Source: Bog-756 sp963753905
GTDB taxonomy: Bacteria; Actinomycetota; Acidimicrobiia; Acidimicrobiales; RAAP-2
DNA length: 64,000 nt
Direction of reading: 5' to 3'
Assembly (NCBI GenBank): GCA_963753905.1
Contig: CAVWDZ010000002.1
Coordinates: 310,001-374,000, forward strand
A program made the translations under genes and the position numbers. Within the stretch, counting starts at the first letter, position 1. Each line of letters opens with the position of its first letter. This document shows positions 31,901 to 38,894 of this stretch, piece after piece. A model generated the notes under the pieces. That model made no database searches and was not told where the DNA came from. It worked only from the letters and a program-made list of their open reading frames with translations.

Positions 31901-32856
31901 GCCACCACGCCCGGGCAATCGCCTGGTGCACCCGGGCGGTCGAGGATGCCGAGGCAGCGGGGGACAAGGAGGTGCTCGCCGAGTCCCTGCGTACGATCGA
32001 CTGGGCGAGGTTGGAGCTCGGACAACTCGACGAGCCGGTCAACCTCGAGCGGGCGCTGACCCTCTTCGAGGAGACCGACAACCTGACCGGCCAGGGCAGC
32101 ACCCTCAACGGGTTGGGCATCGTGGCCTACTTCCGTGGGGAGTGGGACCGGGCCGCCGAGCTCTACGAGCGGTCCCGGATCATCGACCGGCGCACCGGCA
32201 ACGCGGTCAACGACGCCTTCATGGTGTTCAACATCGGCGAGATCTACCTCGACCAGGGACGGCTCGACCTCGCCGACGAGCAGATGCAGGCGGTCTCGCG
32301 GACCTGGCGCGCGGCCGGCTACCGCTCCGGCGTCGCCGCGGTCAAGGGGAAGCAGGCCCGGGTGGCCACCGGCAGGGGACGGTTCGAGGAGGCGCTGCGG
32401 CTCTTCGCCGAGGCCACCGATGAGTTCCGGGCCATCGGCAGCCATGCCGAGGCGTTCGAGGAGCAGGCCCGGACCGCCGAGTGCCTCGCGGCCAGCGGGG
32501 ACCACGCCGCCGCCCTGGCCACCGCCGACGAGGCGCTCGCCGTGGCCCGCGGCCTCGGAGGGGTCCCGCCCCAGATCCCCCTGCTCCAGCGCGTGCGGGG
32601 GGCGGCACTGGCCCGGTTCGGCCGGGCCGACGATGCCCGTTCGGCGTTCGAGGCCGGCATGGCTGCGGCCCGGAAGCGCCACTCGGCGTGCGAGGCCGCG
32701 CTCACCCAGCTGGCCATGGCCGACACCGGGATCCTGCCCGCCGGGGTGGACGCCGACGACCTCCGCGCCGAGGCATGGGGCACGCTCTCGGCCCAGGGCA
32801 TGGTGCTCACACCCGACCTGACCGGGGCGACCGCCGGACTCGTGGTCAACCCGTGA
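28933..32856 (+). CDS. Adenylate/guanylate cyclase-domain protein with AAA ATPase and TPR repeats
   Basis: 1,307 residues from GTG 28933; GTG 28993 is a plausible alternative with GGGAG upstream. Domains in order: class III cyclase domain (about 50-195; FVDISGFTKLSE and LLKFGGDAQLLYF keep the metal Asp and the Lys), a second cyclase-like domain (about 275-430; VNLAARLMAKAEAGQIL kept but FVHFDG and DGGKIIL lack the metal Asp pattern), an AAA/STAND ATPase (about 460-740; Walker A EPGSGKSR, Walker B LLTVEDAHF) and C-terminal TPR-like helices (about 850-1290). Proteins of this layout are large cytoplasmic signalling switches. The paired active and degenerate cyclase domains could form one heterodimeric site. 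Its 3' end overlaps the convergent quinone oxidoreductase gene by 11 bp. Confidence 0.85.
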   Translation: MSRRGGASGSRRRGRPGASPVTSTEAPQNTANEDGNPLAPYFPRLAIEWMATDPGTRHRELEGTIAFVDISGFTKLSEGLARHGKVGAEELTATIGTCFVALLDLAVAYGGRLLKFGGDAQLLYFSGEAHAARACRAAVEMRRALRTVGRLTVLGQKVQLRMSVGVHSGLFHFFLVGDSHKEFVVAGPSATATVTMEGTADAGEIVISDATASALRPGVVGAAKGPGHLLLRAPSVPADSFLPFEQVDPELDLLHGIPTGLREVLSGAHQESEHRRVTVAFVHFDGTDGLIEREGPAEAADQLDALVSHVQRAVERQEVTFLATDADKDGGKIILTAGAPSTSGDDEHHMLLAVREIMDAHGPLPIRIGVNRGSVFVGEVGPPYRRTFTVMGDAVNLAARLMAKAEAGQILTTPEILSRSRTGFVTEELEPFYVKGKSKPVRALSIGAIAGSQRVGQGHDLPFVGRVPEMRTLEQALARAKAGTGSLVEIVGEPGSGKSRLVARLRSAADDMVQLSTVCERYDSSTPYHVVGRLLRKLLGLPPEGTGMGIAATFLAQVEQRAPTVVPRAPLIATALGLTVPETPETRDIEEGFRRARMAEAVIDMLAELLPESGLLTVEDAHFMDEASADLFGYLAALVGATSWLICVTRRDGTGVFVAPEETATRVALPPLGVEEATELAHLATADAPIPQHRIDALVERSAGNPLFLLELLAVTAQGETLEELPESVEQVVAARIDRLSRDDRHLLRRISVLGQSFPHELLRDVVDDAPGEFDPAWERLDEFVLRDGFGGLSFRSALLRDCAYDGLTFRLRRELHARAGDTIRFAALNRGKDQPELLSFHYLHAQRHEEAWSYSLIAAERAKTAYANVEVAEFYERALLAGRRLPELDRAEVAAVHESLGDARNSTGDYQGAAAAYRTARRIVDRDTVGAARLSLKLAQVQGWLESYSNALRWITRGLRLLEGEVGPAALRQRAELLSWYGRFCQEEGHHARAIAWCTRAVEDAEAAGDKEVLAESLRTIDWARLELGQLDEPVNLERALTLFEETDNLTGQGSTLNGLGIVAYFRGEWDRAAELYERSRIIDRRTGNAVNDAFMVFNIGEIYLDQGRLDLADEQMQAVSRTWRAAGYRSGVAAVKGKQARVATGRGRFEEALRLFAEATDEFRAIGSHAEAFEEQARTAECLAASGDHAAALATADEALAVARGLGGVPPQIPLLQRVRGAALARFGRADDARSAFEAGMAAARKRHSACEAALTQLAMADTGILPAGVDADDLRAEAWGTLSAQGMVLTPDLTGATAGLVVNP

Positions 32857-33790
32857 CCAGGACGATCTTCCCGAGCTTGCCGCCGGCGGCGAACCGCTCG
32901 TAGGCCGCGGCCGCCTCGGCCATGGGGAAGGTCTCGGTCACCGGCACGGCGACCGACCCTGCCGCCAGCAGCGGTACCGCCTGCTCCGCCACCTGGCGGG
33001 CGACCGCCGCCTTCTCCTCGCGGGAGCGGGAGCGGAGCATCGAGCCCCGGATGGTCGCCCGCGCCGCCATCACCGCCAGCAGGTCGACCTCGAGCCGGGC
33101 GCCGCCACCGACCCCGATGACCACCACGCGGCCACCGGTTGCGAGCGCGGGCAGCACCGAGGCCACCCCGGGTGCACCGACCAGCTCCAGCAGGACGTCG
33201 TACGGTCCGTGCGCAGCGACCTCCTCGGGCAGGATGACCCGGTCGGCGCCGAGCGCCGCGACCTGCTCGTGGAACGACGAGGTCCGGACGGTCGCCACCA
33301 CTTCGGCCCCGGCGGCGCGGGCCAGCTGCACCGCGGCCGTGCCGACCCCACCGGCCGCCCCCGAGATCACGACCCGTTCCCCGGCCCTGAGCCCGGCCTG
33401 GGTGAAGAGCGCGTCCTGGGCGGTCGAGAACGCCTCGGGAAAGCCACCGGCAGCCGCGTCGTCGATCCCCTCGGGGACCGGCAGCAGCCAGGTCTCCGGC
33501 ACCACCACCATCTCCGCCTGGCCGCCGCCGCCGCAGATCGACATGACCCGGTCGCCGGGGGCGTACCGGTCTGCGCCCGGGCCGGTCCGGAGCACCCGTC
33601 CGGCGAACTCGAGGCCGGGGATGTCCGGCGGCGCCGAGGGCGGTGCGGGATAGAAGCCCCTGCGCTGCATGAGGTCCGCGGCGTTGACGCCCGCGGCGGT
33701 CACCGCGACCGCCACCTCGCCCTCAGCCGGGACGGGGTCGGGGTGCTCCTGCCACCGGAGATCGCCGTCCACGATGGTCACCGCCCGCAT
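32846..33790 (-). CDS. Zinc-independent quinone oxidoreductase / medium-chain dehydrogenase
   Basis: 314 residues from ATG 33790; the start is supported by TACCCT six bases upstream (leaderless). The quinone oxidoreductase type of the MDR superfamily: AAGVNAADLMQRRGFYP, GLEFAGRVLRTG, and the NADPH Rossmann motif GAAGGVGTAAVQLA with GADRVI and GRVVVIGVGGG. There are no zinc ligands. Expected to reduce quinones or enones with NADPH in the cytoplasm. It is convergent with the large signalling gene. Confidence 0.87.
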   Translation of the reverse strand: MRAVTIVDGDLRWQEHPDPVPAEGEVAVAVTAAGVNAADLMQRRGFYPAPPSAPPDIPGLEFAGRVLRTGPGADRYAPGDRVMSICGGGGQAEMVVVPETWLLPVPEGIDDAAAGGFPEAFSTAQDALFTQAGLRAGERVVISGAAGGVGTAAVQLARAAGAEVVATVRTSSFHEQVAALGADRVILPEEVAAHGPYDVLLELVGAPGVASVLPALATGGRVVVIGVGGGARLEVDLLAVMAARATIRGSMLRSRSREEKAAVARQVAEQAVPLLAAGSVAVPVTETFPMAEAAAAYERFAAGGKLGKIVLVTG

Positions 33791-33796
33791 CGGACC

Positions 33797-33802
33797 AGGG
33801 TA
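33797..33802 (-). promoter_or_regulatory. Leaderless -10 box (TACCCT) of the quinone oxidoreductase gene
   Basis: Minus-strand TACCCT, 6 bases, ATG 33790; no Shine-Dalgarno. Confidence 0.55.
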
Positions 33803-33964
33803 CCGGCACGCCGGAGGTCTGCCGGGGGGCGAAGGGGAGCACGGACGGACTGCGATCTCCTCGACCGACGAGGGATGATCGGCCACGCACCTGCCGTGGC
33901 CGAGGCGTCGTCTTACCCGTATGCATTTACTGGGAGCTGACTGCGTGGGCCGGGCACCCTGAGA

Positions 33965-34016
33965 TTGACAAGAAGTTAGCCTATCTACTAAATTTATCTA
34001 GGCGACTATATTTAGT
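33965..34016 (+). promoter_or_regulatory. AT-rich promoter region of the lone ATPase gene
   Basis: A consensus -35 box TTGACA (33965-33970) stands before an AT-rich tract with the inverted repeat ACTAAAT (33987-33993) / ATTTAGT (34010-34016) and a TATATT at 34007-34012. The exact -10 is not certain. The composition contrasts with the GC-rich flanks, and the gene has its own Shine-Dalgarno (GGGGAG). Confidence 0.5.
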
Positions 34017-34033
34017 GAGGGGAGTAAACCACT

Positions 34034-35242
34034 ATGAATCCGGGCGACTTCAAAAACCCCTATACGCCGGGAGCCGGCCATCCCCCGCCCCACCTGGCTG
34101 GTCGCCATTCCGAGCGTGCCGAGTTCGAACGGTTGCTCGGTCAGGACACGATCCTCGAGAACCTCATCCTCACAGGACTCAGGGGCTTGGGAAAGACCGT
34201 GCTCCTCGAGGTGTTCAAGCCGGCGGCAATGAAACGGGGGTGGCTGTGGGCGGGGTCGGACCTCTCCGAATCAGCGAGCATCAACGAAGCCAGTTTGGCC
34301 GTCCGGATCATGACCGACTTGTCGATCGCCGCCTCTGGCGTCACGGTCCAGGTCCCGGCCCAACCAGTCGGCTTCCGCTCCGGACAGCCGACCTTCGACA
34401 CGCTTGCGTTGTCCTACGAGACCCTCGAGGATATTTACAAGTGGACACCGGGACTAGCTGCCGACCGATTGCGGGCCGTTCTGGAATATGCATGGTCGTT
34501 ACTCGAATCCCACAGCAAAAACCATGTCATTTTTGCGTATGACGAAGCTCAGAACCTTGCCGACCACGCGGAGGTCGACGAATTCCCACTCTCAGTATTA
34601 CTTGACGTCTTCCAGTCGATTCAGCGACGCGGTATCCCGTTCATGCTCGTTCTCACTGGCCTGCCGACGCTCTTTCCGAAGCTCGTCGATGCACGGACCT
34701 TCGCTGAGCGCATGTTCCGGGTTGTCACCTTGGATCGGCTGACAACCGATGAGAGCCGAGAGGCAATCGTTACGCCAATCGAGACAACCCACTGTCCGGT
34801 CGAATTTTCGGATGAGTCAGTGGACATGATCGTTCTTGAAACGGCCGGATATCCCTATTTCATTCAGTTCGTCTGTCGAGAGGTGTACGACATTTTCCTG
34901 CAGCAGGTCGAGGAGGAGGGAGTTGCCAAGGCCGTTCCATTCGATTCGATCCAGAGGAAGCTCGACGCAGACTTCTTTGCGGGTCGCTGGTCGAGGGTTA
35001 CGGACCGACAGCGAGACTTGCTGTTTGTGATTGCCCATCTCGGTCATGCCGATGATGAGTTCACGATCCAACAGGTCGTGGAGATGTCGCGGTCACTCCT
35101 CGACAAGGGATTCTCCTCCAGTCACGTCAACCAGATGTTGGGGACGCTCAGCGAGCAAGGACTCGTGTACAAGAACCGATTTGGGAAATATTCGTTCGCG
35201 GTTCCGTTGCTCGGAGCGTTCATCCTCCGGACGTATACCTAG
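34034..35242 (+). CDS. Lone AAA/STAND-type ATPase with C-terminal winged helix
   Basis: 402 residues. Walker A GLRGLGKT (48-55), Walker B HVIFAYDEAQN (about 163-173), sensor-like MLVLTGLPTLFPKL. The C-terminal ~80 residues (DRQRDLLFVIAHLGHADDEFTIQQVVEM, then HVNQMLGTLSEQGLVYKN) form a winged helix. The layout matches Orc/Cdc6-like and MNS-type archaeal/bacterial ATPases, often single-gene cargo. Codons are clearly more AT-rich than in neighbours and the promoter looks canonical sigma-70, so it was probably acquired. Function unknown; a defence or DNA-transaction role is a guess. Confidence 0.75.
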   Translation: MNPGDFKNPYTPGAGHPPPHLAGRHSERAEFERLLGQDTILENLILTGLRGLGKTVLLEVFKPAAMKRGWLWAGSDLSESASINEASLAVRIMTDLSIAASGVTVQVPAQPVGFRSGQPTFDTLALSYETLEDIYKWTPGLAADRLRAVLEYAWSLLESHSKNHVIFAYDEAQNLADHAEVDEFPLSVLLDVFQSIQRRGIPFMLVLTGLPTLFPKLVDARTFAERMFRVVTLDRLTTDESREAIVTPIETTHCPVEFSDESVDMIVLETAGYPYFIQFVCREVYDIFLQQVEEEGVAKAVPFDSIQRKLDADFFAGRWSRVTDRQRDLLFVIAHLGHADDEFTIQQVVEMSRSLLDKGFSSSHVNQMLGTLSEQGLVYKNRFGKYSFAVPLLGAFILRTYT

Positions 35243-35438
35243 CTCGTGCTGTCGCCAGCCCTGACGGCAGCGGCCCTAACGGCAGCAGCCACGGAGCCGG
35301 CCGGGGGCTTGCTCGATCGCTTAGGCATGACCCTCGTCCGCGTCGGGTCAGCCGATCGCAGGCTCTGCAGATTCAAACTGACCTCCCGGGGGCACCGTTC
35401 CCCCTGCGCTCGTAGTGTGTGGGTGTGAGGACCTGGTC

Positions 35439-36499
35439 GTGACCGTCGAATCCACAGAAGAGGAAGCCCAGCAGTCTCCCGGGAAGCCGGCATGGGAGGA
35501 GCGGGGGCCGATGGTCGACGCCCTCTTCCCCGATCCGACGGCCGGCATGGTGCTGCACCGGGTCCTCGCCATGGCCGCCCGCACCTTCCTCCTCAACGAC
35601 ATGGACGAGCCACTCGACGGCGGGATCCGTGCGGACGGGACGGCGGAGGCCCTGGGTGCGTCACTCGGGACCCGACCGCTCTGGGCCCAGTCCGCGGCCG
35701 GATCCCTCGAGGGGACCGAACGGCGGTCGACCGCCTTCGAGCGCACCCACCAGAGCCGGGTGGCGATGCGCCGCATCCGCTCCAACCTGCGGACCTTCCG
35801 GCTGCTCCTCGACGCGGGGTGGGGCACCTCGCTCAGGGCCGAGCTCGCCTGGTACGGCAACCAGCTCGGACGCTCGCGCGACCTCGACATCCTGGCCGCG
35901 GTCATCGAGGACTGCGGGAGCGAGGTCCTCGACCCCGACAACGTCGCCCGGCTGCTGGCGGTGGTCGACACGCAACGACGGGTGACTAGGGAACAGATGA
36001 CCACCCTGCGGAGCGGTGTGCGTCACGACCGGTTGACCGAGCAGATGATGCTCCTCTGGGAGGGTCCCGAGTTCAAGCCCAGGGCGAAACGGCCGGCTGA
36101 AGATGTGCTCCCGGCGATGCTGCAGCGCGCGTGTGGCGCGACCTGCGCGGGACGGCCCGCACCGCCCGGAAGTCGCCCTCGGACACCAATCTCCATGCAG
36201 TGCGCATCCGGCTCAAGGACTTGCGCTACGGCTGCGAGACGGTCGCACTGGTCGAGGGTGCGCCGGCCCGCAAGACCGCCCGTGCCGCTGAGCGGCTCCA
36301 GAGCAAGCTCGGCGACCTGCACGACGCGGTGTACTCGCTCGACTGGTTGGAGGCGCTGGCCGATGCGCGGGCCGACCTGGCCTCGCCCATCGGTGAGCTC
36401 GTCGTCGCGCAGCGCGCCGCCGCCGAGGAGGCCCGGCGCGGGTGGAAGCGCGAGCTCAAGGAGGTCGAGCGCCGCTGGCGCCGTTGGCAGAACGGCTAG
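35439..36499 (+). pseudogene. CHAD-domain protein with a frameshift
   Basis: Start GTG 35439 has GAGGA eight bases upstream. The first part reads an N-terminal CHAD region (HQSRVAMRRIRSNLRTFRLLL, WYGNQLGRSRDLDIL) to LPAMLQR at about 36128. The frame then has to shift to read VWRDLRGTARTA, VRIRLKDLRYGCE and the C-terminal helices to the stop at 36499. The break lies in the dinucleotide run GCGCGCGTGTGG, where two extra bases (or one lost) explain it. CHAD proteins bind polyphosphate, which fits the neighbouring polyphosphate glucokinase. It is either a real mutation or a sequencing error; both halves are otherwise conserved. Confidence 0.8.
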
Positions 36500-36522
36500 A
36501 CCGCCGGTGACGGTCGGGAGGC

Positions 36523-36585
36523 GGTGGCGTCCGGTTGGTTGACGGTCAGGTGGGGGTGGCGTCCGGTTGGTTGACGGTCAGGTGG
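36523..36585. repeat. 31-bp tandem direct repeat at the 3' end of ppgK
   Basis: GGTGGCGTCCGGTTGGTTGA and the following 11 bases occur at 36523-36553 and again at 36555-36585 (period 32). The second copy is the last codons of ppgK (minus strand); the first lies across and after its stop. Confidence 0.85.
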
Positions 36586-37391
36586 ATCGGCTCCCAGAGC
36601 CGGATGCCGCCGAGGATGCCGGCGGAGTTGTCGACGACGGTCACGTCCTCGGGCAGCAGGGGGCGGAGCACCCGCCGGGAGTTCCCGCCGCCGATGTAGA
36701 GGTGGTCAAAGAACAGCAGGGCCCGCATGGTGGCGATCGCCTTGAGGACCCGCTTGTTCCAGCGCTCCTCGCCGATCTCCTTCCGGGTCGGCTCGCCGAG
36801 CTGTTCGTTGTAGGTCTCGCCCTTGCGGAACGGCTGGTGGGCGATCTCGAGATGCGGCATGAGCTGCCCCTGGTAGAAGAGCCCGGTCCCGAACCCGGTG
36901 CCGAGGGTGATCACGAGCTCGAGTCCCTGACCCGAGACCACCGCGGCCCCCTGGATGTCGGCGTCGTTGGCCACCTTGGTCGGGATCCCGAAGGACCGGG
37001 TGAGGGCGGCAGCCAGGTCGAAGTGCGACCAGAGGGTGACCAGCTGCTGGTCCACCGGGCTGCCCGGCCCGCTCTTGGTCGAGAAGTGCGGGGCCGAGAG
37101 GACCGCGCCGTCCCGGACCATCCCGGGGAACCCGACCGAGGCGCGCTCGGCGGCCGGGAGGGGGGCCACCAGCCGGACGAGCGAGGAGACCAGCGTGTCC
37201 GGTGGATTGGGGTAGGGGGTCGGGATCTTGACCCGCTCGGCCACCATCGTGCCGTCCGCGTCGAGCACCGACGCCTTGAGCCCGGTCCCCCCGATGTCGA
37301 CAGCCAGGGTGAAGGGATGCCGCGGGGTCGTCCCGGCTGCCGGGACGTTCGGAACGGATGCCGGTGGGACGGACTGGGCGTACTCGCTCAT
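36546..37391 (-). CDS. ppgK: Polyphosphate glucokinase (ROK family)
   Basis: 281 residues. LAVDIGGTGLKASVLDADG (29-47) is the ROK/phosphate-1 motif; TPYPNPP is the polyphosphate-type motif; ASVGFPGMVRDGAVL, VANDADIQGAAV and VITLGTGFGTGLF are the sugar- and phosphate-binding loops; the catalytic Asp is in NDAD. The enzyme phosphorylates glucose with polyphosphate (or ATP) in the cytoplasm and is a hallmark of Actinobacteria. The final HLTVNQPDATPT comes from a tandemly duplicated 31-bp block that also carries the stop. Confidence 0.92.
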   Translation of the reverse strand: MSEYAQSVPPASVPNVPAAGTTPRHPFTLAVDIGGTGLKASVLDADGTMVAERVKIPTPYPNPPDTLVSSLVRLVAPLPAAERASVGFPGMVRDGAVLSAPHFSTKSGPGSPVDQQLVTLWSHFDLAAALTRSFGIPTKVANDADIQGAAVVSGQGLELVITLGTGFGTGLFYQGQLMPHLEIAHQPFRKGETYNEQLGEPTRKEIGEERWNKRVLKAIATMRALLFFDHLYIGGGNSRRVLRPLLPEDVTVVDNSAGILGGIRLWEPIHLTVNQPDATPT

Positions 37392-37468
37392 CCCCCCACG
37401 CTAAACCCCGGGGCACCGCCCGGAGACGGACGCCTGTTCCGCCGGAGCGGCGGTCGGACAGGTCCGGG

Positions 37469-37474
37469 TAGCGT
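37469..37474 (+). promoter_or_regulatory. Leaderless -10 box (TAGCGT) of the amidase gene
   Basis: TAGCGT, 7 bases, GTG 37482; no Shine-Dalgarno. Confidence 0.6.
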
Positions 37475-37481
37475 CGCCGGG

Positions 37482-38894
37482 GTGAGCACACAACCCTGGC
37501 TCGGCGATGCCTGTTCGCTGGTCGACGCCTTCCGCGCCGACACCGTCCATCCGAGCGAGGTGCTGGAGGCGTCCCTCGCGGCAATCGACGCCTCCGGGCT
37601 CAACGCCTTCTCCCACGTCGACAGCGAGGCCGCCCGCACGGCGGCCGCGGCCGCTGACGTCACCCTCCCCTTCGGCGGCCTGCCCATCGCGGTCAAGGAG
37701 CTCGAACCGGTGGCCGGGTGGCCGTACAGCGAGGCCTCGCTGGTCTTCGGGGACCGCATGGCGACCCGGGACTCGACACAGGTGACCCGCCTGCGCGCGG
37801 CCGGGGCGGTGGTCGTCGGCCAGACGACGGCGTCGGAGTTCGGGAGCGTCAACTACACCAGCACCAAGCTGCACGGGACCACCCACAACCCCTGGGACCC
37901 CGCCCGCACCCCGGGCGGTTCGTCGGGAGGCTCGGCCGCGGCGGTGGCCGGGGGACTCGTGCCCCTGGCCAGTGGGAGCGACGGGGGCGGATCGATCCGG
38001 ATCCCGGCCGGGTTCAGCGGGCTGTTCGGGCTCAAGTCCACCTACGGTCGCATCCCGCGCGGTCCTGGCACCCTGCAGCCGCCGTTGACGGTGACCTTCG
38101 GGTGCCTGTCGCGATCGGTTCGGGACACCGCCCGCTGGTTCGACGTCTGCAACGGGTTCGATCCGCGCGACACCCTGAGCCTCCCCCGGGTCGAGGGGTG
38201 GGAGGCCGGGCTCGGCTCCTTCGACCTGTCGGGCAGGCGGGCGGTGGTCTCGATCGACCTCGGCACGGCCATCGTCGAACCGCAGGTGGCCGCGCTGGTG
38301 CTCGAGGCCGCGGAGGCCCTCATCGCGGCGGCCGGTCTCCGAAGGGTCGACGTCGCCGTGGCGCTGCCCGAAGGCGGGGCCGAGTGGGTCCTCTCCAACC
38401 TGGTCGGCCTGGCCGGCGACCTCGGCGACCGCTATCCCGCCTGCAGCGACGACCTCACTCCCGAGGTCCAGTTCGCGATGAACCTCGCCAGCCACCACTA
38501 CGACGTGCAGAGCGCGGGCAGGGCCGAACAGTTCCGGATCCGGGTCGACGAGGAGGTGGCGGATCTCTTCGAGCAGACCGACTTCGTCCTCGCAGCCACC
38601 AATCCTGACATCGCGTTCGGCGCCGGGGGCCCGATGCCCACCAAGATGGGCGACGTCGATCTCATCGCGACCTACGGCTTCGAGCGGGCCATCGGCAACA
38701 ACGGCGCCCTCACCATCCCCGCCAATCTGGCCGGTCTGCCGGCGGTGTCGATCCCGGCCGGGTCGGTCGACGGGATGCCGGTGGGTCTGCAGGTGATCGG
38801 TCGCCACCACGAGGAGCATCTCCTCCTGGACCTGGCCCTCGCAGCAGAGCGCGACCGGCCCTGGCCACTGGTCGCCCCCGCGGCTCCGGCCTGA
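37482..38894 (+). CDS. Amidase signature family hydrolase
   Basis: 470 residues from leaderless GTG 37482. The Ser-cisSer-Lys triad is complete: K72 in AVKELEP, S147 in TPGGSSGGS and S171 in SDGGGSIRIPAG. It lacks the GatA context (no gatB/gatC nearby) and is more likely a general amidase acting on aryl or alkyl amides; the substrate is unknown. The C-terminus LQVIGRHHEEHLLLDLALAAE is typical. The last 185 bp overlap the 3' end of the convergent coupling-protein gene. Confidence 0.87.
   Translation: MSTQPWLGDACSLVDAFRADTVHPSEVLEASLAAIDASGLNAFSHVDSEAARTAAAAADVTLPFGGLPIAVKELEPVAGWPYSEASLVFGDRMATRDSTQVTRLRAAGAVVVGQTTASEFGSVNYTSTKLHGTTHNPWDPARTPGGSSGGSAAAVAGGLVPLASGSDGGGSIRIPAGFSGLFGLKSTYGRIPRGPGTLQPPLTVTFGCLSRSVRDTARWFDVCNGFDPRDTLSLPRVEGWEAGLGSFDLSGRRAVVSIDLGTAIVEPQVAALVLEAAEALIAAAGLRRVDVAVALPEGGAEWVLSNLVGLAGDLGDRYPACSDDLTPEVQFAMNLASHHYDVQSAGRAEQFRIRVDEEVADLFEQTDFVLAATNPDIAFGAGGPMPTKMGDVDLIATYGFERAIGNNGALTIPANLAGLPAVSIPAGSVDGMPVGLQVIGRHHEEHLLLDLALAAERDRPWPLVAPAAPA

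Noticed and set aside
36567..37481. Long N-terminal extension of the amidase across ppgK
   Set aside because: It is antisense to ppgK; the amidase family begins at the leaderless GTG 37482.
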